From Fen-1258 sp964441505 (GTDB taxonomy: Bacteria > Bacteroidota > Ignavibacteria > Ignavibacteriales > Melioribacteraceae): a stretch of DNA of 64,000 nt. The DNA lies in contig CAYTUV010000013.1 of NCBI GenBank assembly GCA_964441505.1, positions 1 to 64,000 on the forward strand. Reading direction: 5' to 3'. The position numbers and the translations under genes are program-made. Below are positions 9,475 to 18,009 of this stretch, piece after piece. Every line of letters starts with the position of its first letter. Position 1 is the stretch's first letter. The notes below the pieces were generated by a model. The model was given only the letters and a program-made list of their open reading frames with translations, was not told the DNA's origin and did not search any database.

Positions 9475-10014
9475 ATGATGGAATCCTTTTTAAATGGCTC
9501 ATCAATTTTTCTTAGACCCTGGCAGGACGAAGATATCGAACTGTTGTACAAGGGATTGAACGATTCAGCCGTTAGGGAAACTCTCTTTACCTTCCGTCCT
9601 AAATCCAGATACGAATTGATGGAAGAGATAAAAAAAGATTTAACAAGCGATAAGAGTATTCTACTAACTATCTGTGAATGTAATTCTAATCAAGCGGTTG
9701 GGATGACCGCATTTTACAGAATAGATTATGTAAGCAGAGCCGCAATATTCTTTCTGTCAATATATGATTCAACAAAATGGCACATGGGGTATGGATCCGA
9801 AGCAACAAAATTAATGGTCGACTATGCTTTCAATTGTCTGAATTTGAACCGCATACAACTGCACGTAGCAGCAGAAAATCCGAAAGCAGTTTCTATCTAT
9901 GAAAAATGCGGATTCATCAAGGAAGGCACATTGCGTGAGGCAATGTATCACAATGATCGCTACGTTGATTTTTATGTAATGTCGATACTTCGGAGTGATT
10001 TCTACAAAAAATAA
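9475..10014 (+). CDS. GNAT N-acetyltransferase, RimJ/RimL/SpeG-like
   Basis: 179 residues. N-terminal IFLRPWQDEDIELLYKGLND and the acetyl-CoA region (WHMGYGSEATKLMVDYAF, LNRIQLHVAAENPKAVSIYEKCGFIKEG) are typical of the RimJ/RimL-type GNAT fold. Two ATG codons lie in tandem at 9475 and 9478; either may be used. Cytoplasmic. The acceptor could be a protein N-terminus, a polyamine or a small amine; the sequence does not decide. It is a single plus-strand gene followed by a hairpin shared with the convergent L,D-transpeptidase-like gene. Confidence 0.82.
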   Translation: MMESFLNGSSIFLRPWQDEDIELLYKGLNDSAVRETLFTFRPKSRYELMEEIKKDLTSDKSILLTICECNSNQAVGMTAFYRIDYVSRAAIFFLSIYDSTKWHMGYGSEATKLMVDYAFNCLNLNRIQLHVAAENPKAVSIYEKCGFIKEGTLREAMYHNDRYVDFYVMSILRSDFYKK

Positions 10015-10036
10015 TTTTCCGTTTTTTTATCATAAG

Positions 10037-10070
10037 AGATTGCATATATCAAGAATCTTTATGCAAATCT
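10037..10070. terminator. Bidirectional terminator-like hairpin
   Basis: AGATTGCATA at 10037-10046 pairs with TATGCAAATCT at 10060-10070 with one bulge. A T-rich run follows on the plus strand (TTTATTTC), and the minus strand continues into GTTTTTTTAT-type sequence counterparts at 10021-10030. It sits between two convergent genes. Confidence 0.5.
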
Positions 10071-10078
10071 TTTATTTC

Positions 10079-11104
10079 TCACAGGTTCAAAAATAATCTG
10101 ATCTTATTAAATTCTTTTTCCGGAAGTTGTATTAAAAGAGGTTTCTTTTTTGCAGATAGCCAGTGTAAAAGTTTTACTATCTGATCCTCAGACATAGAAG
10201 TACAACCGGTGGTGGGTTTTCCGTAAGATGACCAGATGTGAATAAAAATACACGAGCCGCATCCCGGAATCCGGGGATTTGAATTATGTTCAACAATGAT
10301 TCCAAATTTATAATGCGAACCTTTCCCCCGCATGATCTCAGAGCGTTTCCATGTTTTATTGATCCTGTCTACATCCATCAGTTTGTTGTAATAGATCGAA
10401 GAAGTATCATCAACACATTCTATTCTGGTTGTCACTTGTTTATACGGGTAATTGAGCCAGCTTAGACTATCCTGCGGCAGGTAACCGAAAGCATAAGATA
10501 GTTTAAATATTCCAGCAGGCGATCTGCCGTCCCCCTCATGTTTTACAGGGCCATCGACTTTATTAAATTCAGTTAAACCACTGCCCCAGCCCAAGCCTGC
10601 ATCTCCTAAATTCACCTGAATGCTGTCACTGATTTTCAGAAGCCTGCCGTTTTGCTTTTCGTAGTAGACCAGATTAGCTTTTGTAGAATCCCAATCTTTT
10701 GATGTAACTACTAAGAACTGCTCTGATTTTTTTATTAACTCCTTTATTGAGAAGCGAAAAGTGTCTTTGAAATAGCTGTCCCTGATATTATCATATTTTA
10801 TTTTTTCATCAGGGAGTAATTCCGGTATTGAAATAGAAAAACCCTCGCGAACTATATTTTGGTTTTTAAGCGAATGGCTGTTGGCTCTATAAAGAACCGG
10901 CCAGGCAAGTGGATTATTAAAAATATCCCGCCTGCCGGCTATCACCCAAAGCGATTCATTTCGTTTTACGATGTATGTTTTTTCTGATTTATCGGATATT
11001 CCTATTTGAGGTACTGCCTTCGAAGGAAAAGTTTTACCGCTAATGGTTAAACAGGAAACGGCAATGAGGGACATCAGAATTATTAAATTGAATTTTGTAT
11101 TCAA
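10079..11104 (-). CDS. LysM and L,D-transpeptidase (YkuD)-like exported protein
   Basis: 341 residues. The N-terminus (residues 1-18, LIAVSC) looks like a signal peptide with a weak lipobox. LysM domain at about 43-95 (YIVKRNESLWVIAGR ... LYRANS ... ISIPELL). Residues about 130-325 are YkuD-like, with the catalytic motif HIWSSYGKPTTGCTSM giving H289 and C301, and the typical GDGRSPAGIF element near 191-200. Likely role: L,D-transpeptidase or related peptidoglycan cross-link enzyme in the periplasm. The start is a TTG; the upstream in-frame sequence hits a stop within six codons. The TTG overlaps the TGA of a small upstream frame by 4 bp. It fits the cell-wall theme of this region. Confidence 0.85.
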   Translation of the reverse strand: MNTKFNLIILMSLIAVSCLTISGKTFPSKAVPQIGISDKSEKTYIVKRNESLWVIAGRRDIFNNPLAWPVLYRANSHSLKNQNIVREGFSISIPELLPDEKIKYDNIRDSYFKDTFRFSIKELIKKSEQFLVVTSKDWDSTKANLVYYEKQNGRLLKISDSIQVNLGDAGLGWGSGLTEFNKVDGPVKHEGDGRSPAGIFKLSYAFGYLPQDSLSWLNYPYKQVTTRIECVDDTSSIYYNKLMDVDRINKTWKRSEIMRGKGSHYKFGIIVEHNSNPRIPGCGSCIFIHIWSSYGKPTTGCTSMSEDQIVKLLHWLSAKKKPLLIQLPEKEFNKIRLFLNL

Positions 11105-11262
11105 AGACTGCCCGCTATCTTATTGTAGTGTAAGGATCGTGATACCGCATTACGATATTCAATTCCTGCTTTGTCATAGGAAATTAGTTTTGAATTACTA
11201 ACTGCGCCGTCATTCTTGTTCATTAACACATAAAGCCAATCATCGATCAATCTATACTTCAT
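11101..11262 (-). CDS. Small overlapping ORF, 53 codons, unknown
   Basis: ATG at 11262 to TGA at 11101 encodes a 53-residue peptide beginning MKYRLIDDWLYVLMNK and ending NKIAGSL. Its TGA overlaps the TTG start of the LysM-YkuD gene (TTGA), an arrangement typical of translational coupling. It has no clear Shine-Dalgarno and I recognise no domain. It may be a coupling leader, a gene fragment, or chance. Confidence 0.3.
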   Translation of the reverse strand: MKYRLIDDWLYVLMNKNDGAVSNSKLISYDKAGIEYRNAVSRSLHYNKIAGSL

Positions 11263-11277
11263 TTGGCGGAGTATATA

Positions 11278-12426
11278 TTATACTTTTACAAAGATCTTTT
11301 TCTTATACATTACCCACACTATGCCGTACATAAAAATAATCCAGCAAATAGCGAATCCTAGAGATGCATTAAGCGGTGAAAAATATGGCTCGAAAATGTT
11401 TTGTGTGATAATCGTTTTTATGGAGACATCCGCAAATGTTCCGTCACTCAACTGCACATTGAACTTCCACAGCCCAAGAGTACGGCCGATAACACCGGAC
11501 AGAACAAAGATAAAGATAGCGTTCATTCCGTAAACAACGAACGGGTATGCCCACTTTTTGATTCCTTTTGCATCAATCAGAAAATAAAATATTCCGAATA
11601 TGCACAATGCCCATCCTGCCATGAAGATGGTGTACGAAACAGTCCACAAATTTTTATTTATCGGCATCCACATATCAAGTGCTGCACCTATTAAAAGCAG
11701 GCCAGCCCCGCAGATGAACACCCATGCGGATTTTTCAATCTTAGTATGTTCAGACTTGCGAAGGTAATCTCCCGTTAATGCACCAATCAACACAGTAGCA
11801 ATTGCGGGAATAGTGCTGATGATTCCCTCCGGATCCCATGTTTTTGTTGCGCTCCACATGTGTCCCTTTAAAATAAGAGAATCGAAATATGCAGCAAAGT
11901 TCTTTCCCTTTTCGAGCAATCCCGCACCATATTCCGGAATGGGGATGTAGAACATCATCAGCCAATATGAAATAAATAAAACACCGATTGTGATTAGCTG
12001 TCCCCTTACTGAAGTGTAAAGATAGATAATCGAACCGATGAAATAGCAGACTGCAATTCGCTGTAAGACTCCGGGAATTCTAATTGTGCCCAAGCTAAAA
12101 TGGTGATTCCAAAGCAATCCGAAAGGAAAACCCGCAAGAAACAATCCGAGCGCAAAGATTATTATTGAGCGACGAAGAACATTCAACAACAATTTTTCTT
12201 TTGTATCTCCTTTTGATGCGCGGATAGAAAAAGAAAATGTCATTGCCACTCCGACTATCCATAAAAAGAATGGAAAGATCCAATCCGTAAAAGTCCATCC
12301 GTTCCATTCAGCATGTTCCAGCTGTGGATAAATATGTCCCCACGATCCGGGATTATTGACTAGTATCATTCCGGCAATTGTGAATCCGCGGAAGGCATCA
12401 AGTGATATGAGTCGTTCTGGTTTCAT
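11278..12426 (-). CDS. HGSNAT/NagX-like membrane acyltransferase (COG4299/DUF5009)
   Basis: 382 residues with about 10 hydrophobic segments. The N-terminus (RLISLDAFRGFTIAGMILVNNPGSWGH, then WNGWTFTDWIFPFFLWIVG) is the signature of the heparan-alpha-glucosaminide N-acetyltransferase-like family, whose members acetylate terminal glucosamine across a membrane. Bacterial homologues (nagX) often sit in GlcNAc or chitin clusters. Here the nearby NagB-PIG-L, MurQ and amidase genes give the same context. GAGAG precedes the ATG. Substrate is inferred from family and neighbours only. Confidence 0.85.
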   Translation of the reverse strand: MKPERLISLDAFRGFTIAGMILVNNPGSWGHIYPQLEHAEWNGWTFTDWIFPFFLWIVGVAMTFSFSIRASKGDTKEKLLLNVLRRSIIIFALGLFLAGFPFGLLWNHHFSLGTIRIPGVLQRIAVCYFIGSIIYLYTSVRGQLITIGVLFISYWLMMFYIPIPEYGAGLLEKGKNFAAYFDSLILKGHMWSATKTWDPEGIISTIPAIATVLIGALTGDYLRKSEHTKIEKSAWVFICGAGLLLIGAALDMWMPINKNLWTVSYTIFMAGWALCIFGIFYFLIDAKGIKKWAYPFVVYGMNAIFIFVLSGVIGRTLGLWKFNVQLSDGTFADVSIKTIITQNIFEPYFSPLNASLGFAICWIIFMYGIVWVMYKKKIFVKV

Positions 12427-12688
12427 TTTTCTCTCAAAATAAATCTGTTGCTAAATTTTAATCTAGCTCTATCAAGTACTCTATCTGTATTCAAAGTAAT
12501 GATTTCTTACTAAAATCGCTATTCTGAAGAATTGTAAATTAATTTATTATGCAAGAAGCATTTTTTCTCGACGAGGTACACAAGATCAATGTAATTGGTG
12601 CTGCACTTTGGCAATGGATAAATATTATTGAGTGAACAATCTCTGAATGATGGGTTGGGTAATACAGAGGATAACTACAATAAAAACT

Positions 12689-12727
12689 ATCTCGCAAATG
12701 AAATGAATGGTCAGTCATTTGCGGGAT
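12689..12727 (-). terminator. Hairpin terminator after the 185-residue gene
   Basis: ATCTCGCAAATGA at 12689-12701 pairs with TCATTTGCGGGAT at 12715-12727 (12 of 13 positions). Read on the minus strand it lies just past the stop of the gene at 12745 and runs into AGTTTTTATT, so it is a good intrinsic terminator. The rest of the 318-bp gap 12427-12744 shows no gene or repeat. Confidence 0.6.
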
Positions 12728-12744
12728 AAAAATTAATTGTCAGA

Positions 12745-13302
12745 TTATTTGAAACTTCTTTCAAATAGTTCTTTGATTGCTTTCTTTCCATTCTCTTCCA
12801 GAAAACGTGTTCCTGTTCCTACAAAATGAACATGTTTAATTACAGGTTCTTCATTTTTTTTGCAGGGGATCCAATCTAATTGATTCCATGTGAACCATGC
12901 ATCACGTTTTTGATCAAACACAAAAATGGGTTTGTTACATAACTTTGCAAATTCAGCTCCCCAGCCGGTTCCCCCTTTTACGGTATTATTTTCCAGAATC
13001 TCACCAACGACATAGACCTCCTGACCACTGTTAATCTGGTACCAAATACTTTGTAGAATTTTCCGAAACAAAGGAGTTTCAGTGTATTGGCGGTTCATTA
13101 ATTTAGAGATGTATTCAAGGCTAACATCTCCGTTTTTCAGTTCATCGTGATTTAACATTCTAATTCCACGCTGACGACCTATTAAGTGTCCCTCGAAAGT
13201 AAAATTCACTTCTTCGATTCCAAAGCGTTCGGCATTCATTCCAAACTCCGCTTCAGCTCCATTTATACCACCGCTAAATAAAATACAATCTTCTTTCTTC
13301 AT
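12745..13302 (-). CDS. Conserved hypothetical protein, possible SLOG/Rossmann-like
   Basis: 185 residues, cytoplasmic, no signal peptide or membrane segment. It opens CILFSGGINGAEAEFG, has an internal VYVVGEI strand, and a GGTGWGAEFAKLC turn followed by KPIFVFDQ. This strand-glycine-helix pattern recalls SLOG/nucleotide-binding Rossmann-like proteins, but no diagnostic motif is certain. AAGGAA precedes the ATG, and a hairpin terminator follows the stop, so it is probably a monocistronic gene. Function not assigned. Confidence 0.65.
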   Translation of the reverse strand: MKKEDCILFSGGINGAEAEFGMNAERFGIEEVNFTFEGHLIGRQRGIRMLNHDELKNGDVSLEYISKLMNRQYTETPLFRKILQSIWYQINSGQEVYVVGEILENNTVKGGTGWGAEFAKLCNKPIFVFDQKRDAWFTWNQLDWIPCKKNEEPVIKHVHFVGTGTRFLEENGKKAIKELFERSFK

Positions 13303-13598
13303 TTTTTCCTTCCCGCTTAATAATTAATTGAATTATAGGATAAACTAATAAAAATTTTCTGTGTAGGATTTAAAGAAAAGTGTTTGTCGATGATGAGTAT
13401 ACACACACAAAATTACTGTTGTAAAGATACGCACACTCTCTCAATAAAACATTGGCTTTTCAGAAATAATGTCCCTTGAAACAAGATTTGATTAGATGGC
13501 AAGCTGTGTCATAGAAATCAAATTCATAAAAAGAAAGAAACCCTTTTCAAAGCTATCTACTTTTGCAGAGAGTATTTCGAATCGGTTATACCAACATA

Positions 13599-16313
13599 TT
13601 ACTTCATTAGCATGAGTTTTTTTGTTGCAATATAACTAGACGTTTTCATTTGATAAAAATATATGCCGCTTGATATGTTACTTCCATCAAATTTAATTTC
13701 ATGTTTCCCGGCAGCTATTTCTCCGTCGACAAGCAGTGCTATCTCTCTGCCCAACATATCAAATACTTTTAATTCAACATGGCACTCTTTTGGTATCTGG
13801 TAACTAATTGTCGTCTCCGGATTGAAAGGATTTGGATAGTTCTGTTCCAGACTAAAACTAAAAACCAAGGGTTCTGTTTCAATGACTGAAACTTTTACGG
13901 AATTAAAATAATCGATCGCTTTTGATATAACAGCATTAAATGATTTATCGTCGGCTGTTGATTCCAGAGGAAATGCAAGATAGATTATATTACTAATGCT
14001 TGATGAACTACCAAAATAACCGGTATATTCTACGCCAGCCCCTTTACCATTTGAATATTGCATACAGAGTTTGCTTCCGTTCTGCACTGCAATTTCATCA
14101 GGGTAATCCTCTTCATATGTTTGACCAAAATTCATGATGCAACCACTTAATGAGCGGTTTGCTACACCTTTGACAGAAGATGCTAATGCATTATCAGAAA
14201 CGTAGCTCGACTTTAAATAATTATTATAAAAACTCTTATCCTGAGTATTACCTTTGAGATCAAGGTCCCAACCAATTTCACTTCCGGATACGAATAAACT
14301 TCCTCCATTCTTCAAATAGTTTATTACCAACTGCTGCTCTGTTGAATTGAATGTTTCATTAATTGTGCTCTCATCACCTAATAGCCAGAATATATAAGTG
14401 TAATTTTGAAGTTTATAATTGCCGTTTAGCAATTCAGAATTTTTAATAGAGGTAAAATCTATGTTCAAATTTCCGAGAGCTTTACCATATTTTGTAACGA
14501 AAGAATGTCCAGCTCCTTGCCAGCTTCCTGTTTCCGTTTCCCGTTCAAAACCATCAATGATAAGTGCTTTTTTATTTGAATTAAATAAACCAACACCCAA
14601 AACATTTGACCAGTTACTTTCAGAAAGATTTGGGAAATCATTTTTTACGCTGGCAATTCTAAAAAAGTTTACAGCGCTGCTAATATTTATTTCTGCTGTA
14701 GTAGTCTGACAATTGTTTTCACTTAAAATCATATTCCATGTATTTCCATCGGAAGAATGATAAACTCTATAGCCGAGAATATTTGCTGTATTACAACTCC
14801 ACTTTAATCGTACTAAATTTTCAGATACCTTTTCGGCACTTAAAAGATTCGGTTGTTGTGAGTTGTAGTTATCCTCCATTTCGTTGTAATACCGAGGAGT
14901 ATAAGTAACAAGATCGGAAGCAGAAAATGACCAGTAAGATACATCCCAATTTCGTCCGGCAGCTTCTGCAACTTTAAAAGTGCCATTTGAATTTCGTTTG
15001 ATGAATAAACGTACATGACCGACTTTGTGAATAGCATCTCCGGGTTTTAGATTTTCCCAACTGCTGTATTGTGTAGTAATTCCAGGCATGTCGGCAGTCG
15101 AAGAATGGTAGCTTAACTGCCAGCAGCGGCTAACATAACCGGAACAATCAACACCTAGAGCATAGGATGAAACACCGCTCGTAACAATATCGCCGGCATA
15201 TTTTCCAATTGCTAAACCGGCATCGAACTGTGAAATTGTGTTAAATCCTCCCCACTTATAAGGTATTCTAGCATTGGAACCGATAATCAACCAATTTGGC
15301 GTGCGCACAATATCGCCGTCAGGCGCTGTCACATCGCTCATAGCTAAATTATTTTGTTTACACTCATATTGGTGCAATACGTATGTTTCTGCAATTTGTA
15401 ATGCTTTTGTTCTACTTGCTTTACTAACTATACTTTTATTGACGCTCAGAGCTTGAGTTTCAGCTTCATCAGTTGGGGTGAGTTTGTTAAAATGGAGTTT
15501 GTAATTAAACTCATTTGAGTAATAATACTTGTTCTGACTTTTAGCGGTTAAGTTTTTCCACTTAACAATTTGCACTTTCCCTTTGTGCGACAACAGGTGA
15601 TACAAATTTCCATCTTCATCTATCTGCAAATCTTTTATTGTGTAAAGGTATTTTATATTTGGAAGTACTAATTGCGATAAGATCTCTCCATCTTTTGATA
15701 TTGTGTAAACTTCTCGTTCAATATTTAGAGGGATTTCGGTGATATATTTTTCAGCCAAAAGAAAATAATTTCCCATTTTATCAATTCCAATCAAATCAGC
15801 ACATGCTAAGTTGGAAGGGAAACTAAGGATAAATCTATTCTTTATATTTTTTAAGCTGAATTCTACGGTTAATTCATTTTTATTGAGAACAATAATTTTA
15901 ATCTCCTCACCGGCACTACCTATGATATCTCCACCGTTATCCCGCAAGAATGAATTGCCGCTAATGTAATTCTTTTTATAAATTATATTTTGATTGAGGT
16001 TCGATTCGGAGGCACCTTTATACAACCGAAGATCTTTCATGTCGAAACCAGCAATGAAATCTTTTTCTAAAGTTAGCGGTTCCAACTGTTCATAATAATT
16101 TTTTCCTTTGTATTTATATATCGATTTGCTGGTGAAAGAAGATAAATAGACTATACCATTATCAACATCAAAAGAGGCAATCGAGTAGATTCCGGAATTA
16201 TCTATTCGCAACGGAAACGGGAGATTCTTATACTCCTCATCGTAAATAACTTCCTGTGGATAGATAATACCAGCTATAAACACCAAAACACAAATTTGCA
16301 ACAATCTATTCAT
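13599..16313 (-). CDS. T9SS-secreted NlpC/P60-type peptidase with FN3 and sorting domain
   Basis: 904 residues. Signal peptide 1-20 (IIYPQ). Residues about 30-270 look like a propeller-type N-terminal region. An NlpC/P60-like cysteine peptidase fold lies at about 345-470: IPYKWGG, catalytic C390 in GVDCSGYVSR, H433 in KVGHVRLF. A fibronectin type III domain follows at about 487-575, then a segment (KALIIDGFERE ... NGGSLFVSGSEIGWDL) like the extra module seen in Bacteroidetes xanthan-lyase-type secreted proteins. The tail is a T9SS sorting domain (YPNPFNPETTISYQIPKE ... SSGIYFYQMKTS ... TKKLMLMK). Likely a peptidoglycan or peptide hydrolase on the cell surface. The lipoprotein gene lies 16 bp upstream in the same direction. 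The 296 bp beyond its stop hold nothing I can name. Confidence 0.82.
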   Translation of the reverse strand: MNRLLQICVLVFIAGIIYPQEVIYDEEYKNLPFPLRIDNSGIYSIASFDVDNGIVYLSSFTSKSIYKYKGKNYYEQLEPLTLEKDFIAGFDMKDLRLYKGASESNLNQNIIYKKNYISGNSFLRDNGGDIIGSAGEEIKIIVLNKNELTVEFSLKNIKNRFILSFPSNLACADLIGIDKMGNYFLLAEKYITEIPLNIEREVYTISKDGEILSQLVLPNIKYLYTIKDLQIDEDGNLYHLLSHKGKVQIVKWKNLTAKSQNKYYYSNEFNYKLHFNKLTPTDEAETQALSVNKSIVSKASRTKALQIAETYVLHQYECKQNNLAMSDVTAPDGDIVRTPNWLIIGSNARIPYKWGGFNTISQFDAGLAIGKYAGDIVTSGVSSYALGVDCSGYVSRCWQLSYHSSTADMPGITTQYSSWENLKPGDAIHKVGHVRLFIKRNSNGTFKVAEAAGRNWDVSYWSFSASDLVTYTPRYYNEMEDNYNSQQPNLLSAEKVSENLVRLKWSCNTANILGYRVYHSSDGNTWNMILSENNCQTTTAEINISSAVNFFRIASVKNDFPNLSESNWSNVLGVGLFNSNKKALIIDGFERETETGSWQGAGHSFVTKYGKALGNLNIDFTSIKNSELLNGNYKLQNYTYIFWLLGDESTINETFNSTEQQLVINYLKNGGSLFVSGSEIGWDLDLKGNTQDKSFYNNYLKSSYVSDNALASSVKGVANRSLSGCIMNFGQTYEEDYPDEIAVQNGSKLCMQYSNGKGAGVEYTGYFGSSSSISNIIYLAFPLESTADDKSFNAVISKAIDYFNSVKVSVIETEPLVFSFSLEQNYPNPFNPETTISYQIPKECHVELKVFDMLGREIALLVDGEIAAGKHEIKFDGSNISSGIYFYQMKTSSYIATKKLMLMK

Positions 16314-16329
16314 AAGGTTAATCTGTTGT

Positions 16330-16812
16330 TCAAGGAATATAAATCTCTGTAAGAGAAATAATTTTATTACTTATTATTTCTACTTCATATGGAGAATTGA
16401 GAAATCTCGCCTTATTGGATTTATAAAGTTCATCTAAAAGATCTTTCAAAGTAATTGACTGTTTGAAATTGTAATTCCCTTCAGAGTCATAACTGAATGT
16501 CTGCATAATTATTTTAACACTATCAGAAAGCTCGAAATCTTCAATCTTTATTTCCTTATTTACATAACAATATTTATCAGGAAGTTCTATTATCTGAGGA
16601 TAAGTAACCTTCGAATCTAAATCGCTAGTCTTAATATGTTCAATAAAATCTATAGTGACATAATTCTTTTCTTTACTATAGAAGTTCTTTATAAAACATA
16701 ACTTTTTTACCGCTTGTAATTCTTCTTTGACAATCCTCGGATTAAGATTATCATGCTTACACGATATCAGCAAGAACAAGCAGGCAGCAATAACTGGTAT
16801 AAAATTTTTCAT
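16330..16812 (-). CDS. Small lipoprotein, unknown function
   Basis: 160 residues with a lipoprotein signal (MKNFIPVIAACLFLLISCK, acylated Cys at 18). The mature part is charged and shows no domain I recognise. It is 16 bp upstream of the NlpC/P60 T9SS gene and very probably cotranscribed, so it could be an inhibitor, chaperone or anchor for that enzyme. That role is only inferred from position. Confidence 0.65.
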   Translation of the reverse strand: MKNFIPVIAACLFLLISCKHDNLNPRIVKEELQAVKKLCFIKNFYSKEKNYVTIDFIEHIKTSDLDSKVTYPQIIELPDKYCYVNKEIKIEDFELSDSVKIIMQTFSYDSEGNYNFKQSITLKDLLDELYKSNKARFLNSPYEVEIISNKIISLTEIYIP

Positions 16813-16865
16813 TTCTTTAATTAGCTGATTATTTTACTAACTACGAGTAGTCGGAATAAATGGAA

Positions 16866-16910
16866 GCCGGGTAAACCGCACGAATCTAAACGAACGAATT
16901 GTCACCCGGC
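16866..16910 (-). terminator. Possible hairpin after PorV-like gene
   Basis: GCCGGGT at 16866-16872 is complementary to ACCCGGC at 16904-16910, with a 31-nt loop. It lies between the PorV-like stop (16983) and the lipoprotein start (16812). There is no T-run after it, so its terminator role is weak. Confidence 0.3.
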
Positions 16911-16982
16911 ACATTAAATAAACACTTTTGAGTGAGAATTTTATAGATACATATAATTTAATTCATATTTGCATCTACATTT

Positions 16983-17996
16983 CTAAAAGATTACTCCGAC
17001 TGAAAAATAGTGTATACTTTTTAATCTTCCGAAATCTTGATATGCGTAATCAATTTTAGCTTTTACTAGATCGAAAATTCTGTGATTCAGTCCAAAACCA
17101 ATCGTTAATCCTTTTTCAGAATCCGTTTCAAATAAGGAATTATAACCCGCTCTGAATAGGATAATTTCATTCCATGCAAATTCAAATCCGGCATTTAAAT
17201 ACTCGGTATTATCATTTGGGTGAATCGCGTCAACACCTAAGGTTAATCTTGAACTCGCGCCTTTAATAATATCTGCGGAGATGCCAAATCTAAAAATTAA
17301 CGGAAGATCGAATTTGTCAAGTTCGACATTTGAATTGATCAAATTCTCGTCACCGGCTCCGGAAGCATAAATTACTGTGGCGTCTCTTCCTGAGAGCTGC
17401 ATTTTAGTACCGAAATTTGAAATGCTGGATGCAATCCTAAGTTCATTTAAGATTGGTATTTTATAAAGTGTACCAATATCAATTGCGAATCCGGAAGAAT
17501 TCATATGCCAGAGATTTTCGCTTATATACTTTACATTAAATCCGATCGAAAAATTTGTAGTTAGAAATCTTGAATAATTTAATCCCATTATAAAAGTATT
17601 GTAATTAAAAAACTCACCGGTACCTTCAGGATTTTCAATTGTTCTAACTTTCATCTCATCCATAGAGAGAACCGAAACAAAAGCTCCAATTGTTCCAATG
17701 CCTGATAGATTAGTTGCGAATGCAGCAAAGTCATGGTTAATATCGGAATAAAGTGCAGTGTGATTAAAAAATGCTTCATTTGTATTTATGTTCGCAGTAC
17801 CGCTAGGATTCCAATATATCGCGGTTATATCATCGGCAATTGCTGTAAACGCACCACCCATACCAATAGCACGCGGTCCAACATTAAACTTAAGCACTTG
17901 CACTGCGGTTGTTCCGGTTTTAGTAGTCTGCCCAAATCCATCAGAGGCATAAAACAGTATTACTAAAATGCTAATCAGATTAAATAATTTTTTCAT
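16983..17996 (-). CDS. PorV/PorQ-family outer-membrane protein
   Basis: 337 residues with a signal peptide ending GFGQ. The N-terminal block (KFNVGPRAIGMGGAFTAIADD, IYWNPSG) is the hallmark of the PorV/PorQ (UPF0164) beta-barrel family; the C-terminus ends in an aromatic-rich strand (SVGVIF). In T9SS, PorV shuttles cargo from the translocon to the attachment complex. A near-perfect Shine-Dalgarno (GCAGGAGG) lies 6 bp before the ATG. It is 13 bp downstream of the FlgD-tailed gene and forms a trio with that gene and the TonB receptor. It is 42 percent or so alike by eye to the second copy at 61143. Such paralogues may serve one partner only; it need not be the true PorV. Confidence 0.82.
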   Translation of the reverse strand: MKKLFNLISILVILFYASDGFGQTTKTGTTAVQVLKFNVGPRAIGMGGAFTAIADDITAIYWNPSGTANINTNEAFFNHTALYSDINHDFAAFATNLSGIGTIGAFVSVLSMDEMKVRTIENPEGTGEFFNYNTFIMGLNYSRFLTTNFSIGFNVKYISENLWHMNSSGFAIDIGTLYKIPILNELRIASSISNFGTKMQLSGRDATVIYASGAGDENLINSNVELDKFDLPLIFRFGISADIIKGASSRLTLGVDAIHPNDNTEYLNAGFEFAWNEIILFRAGYNSLFETDSEKGLTIGFGLNHRIFDLVKAKIDYAYQDFGRLKSIHYFSVGVIF

Positions 17997-18009
17997 AAAA
18001 CCTCCTGCA

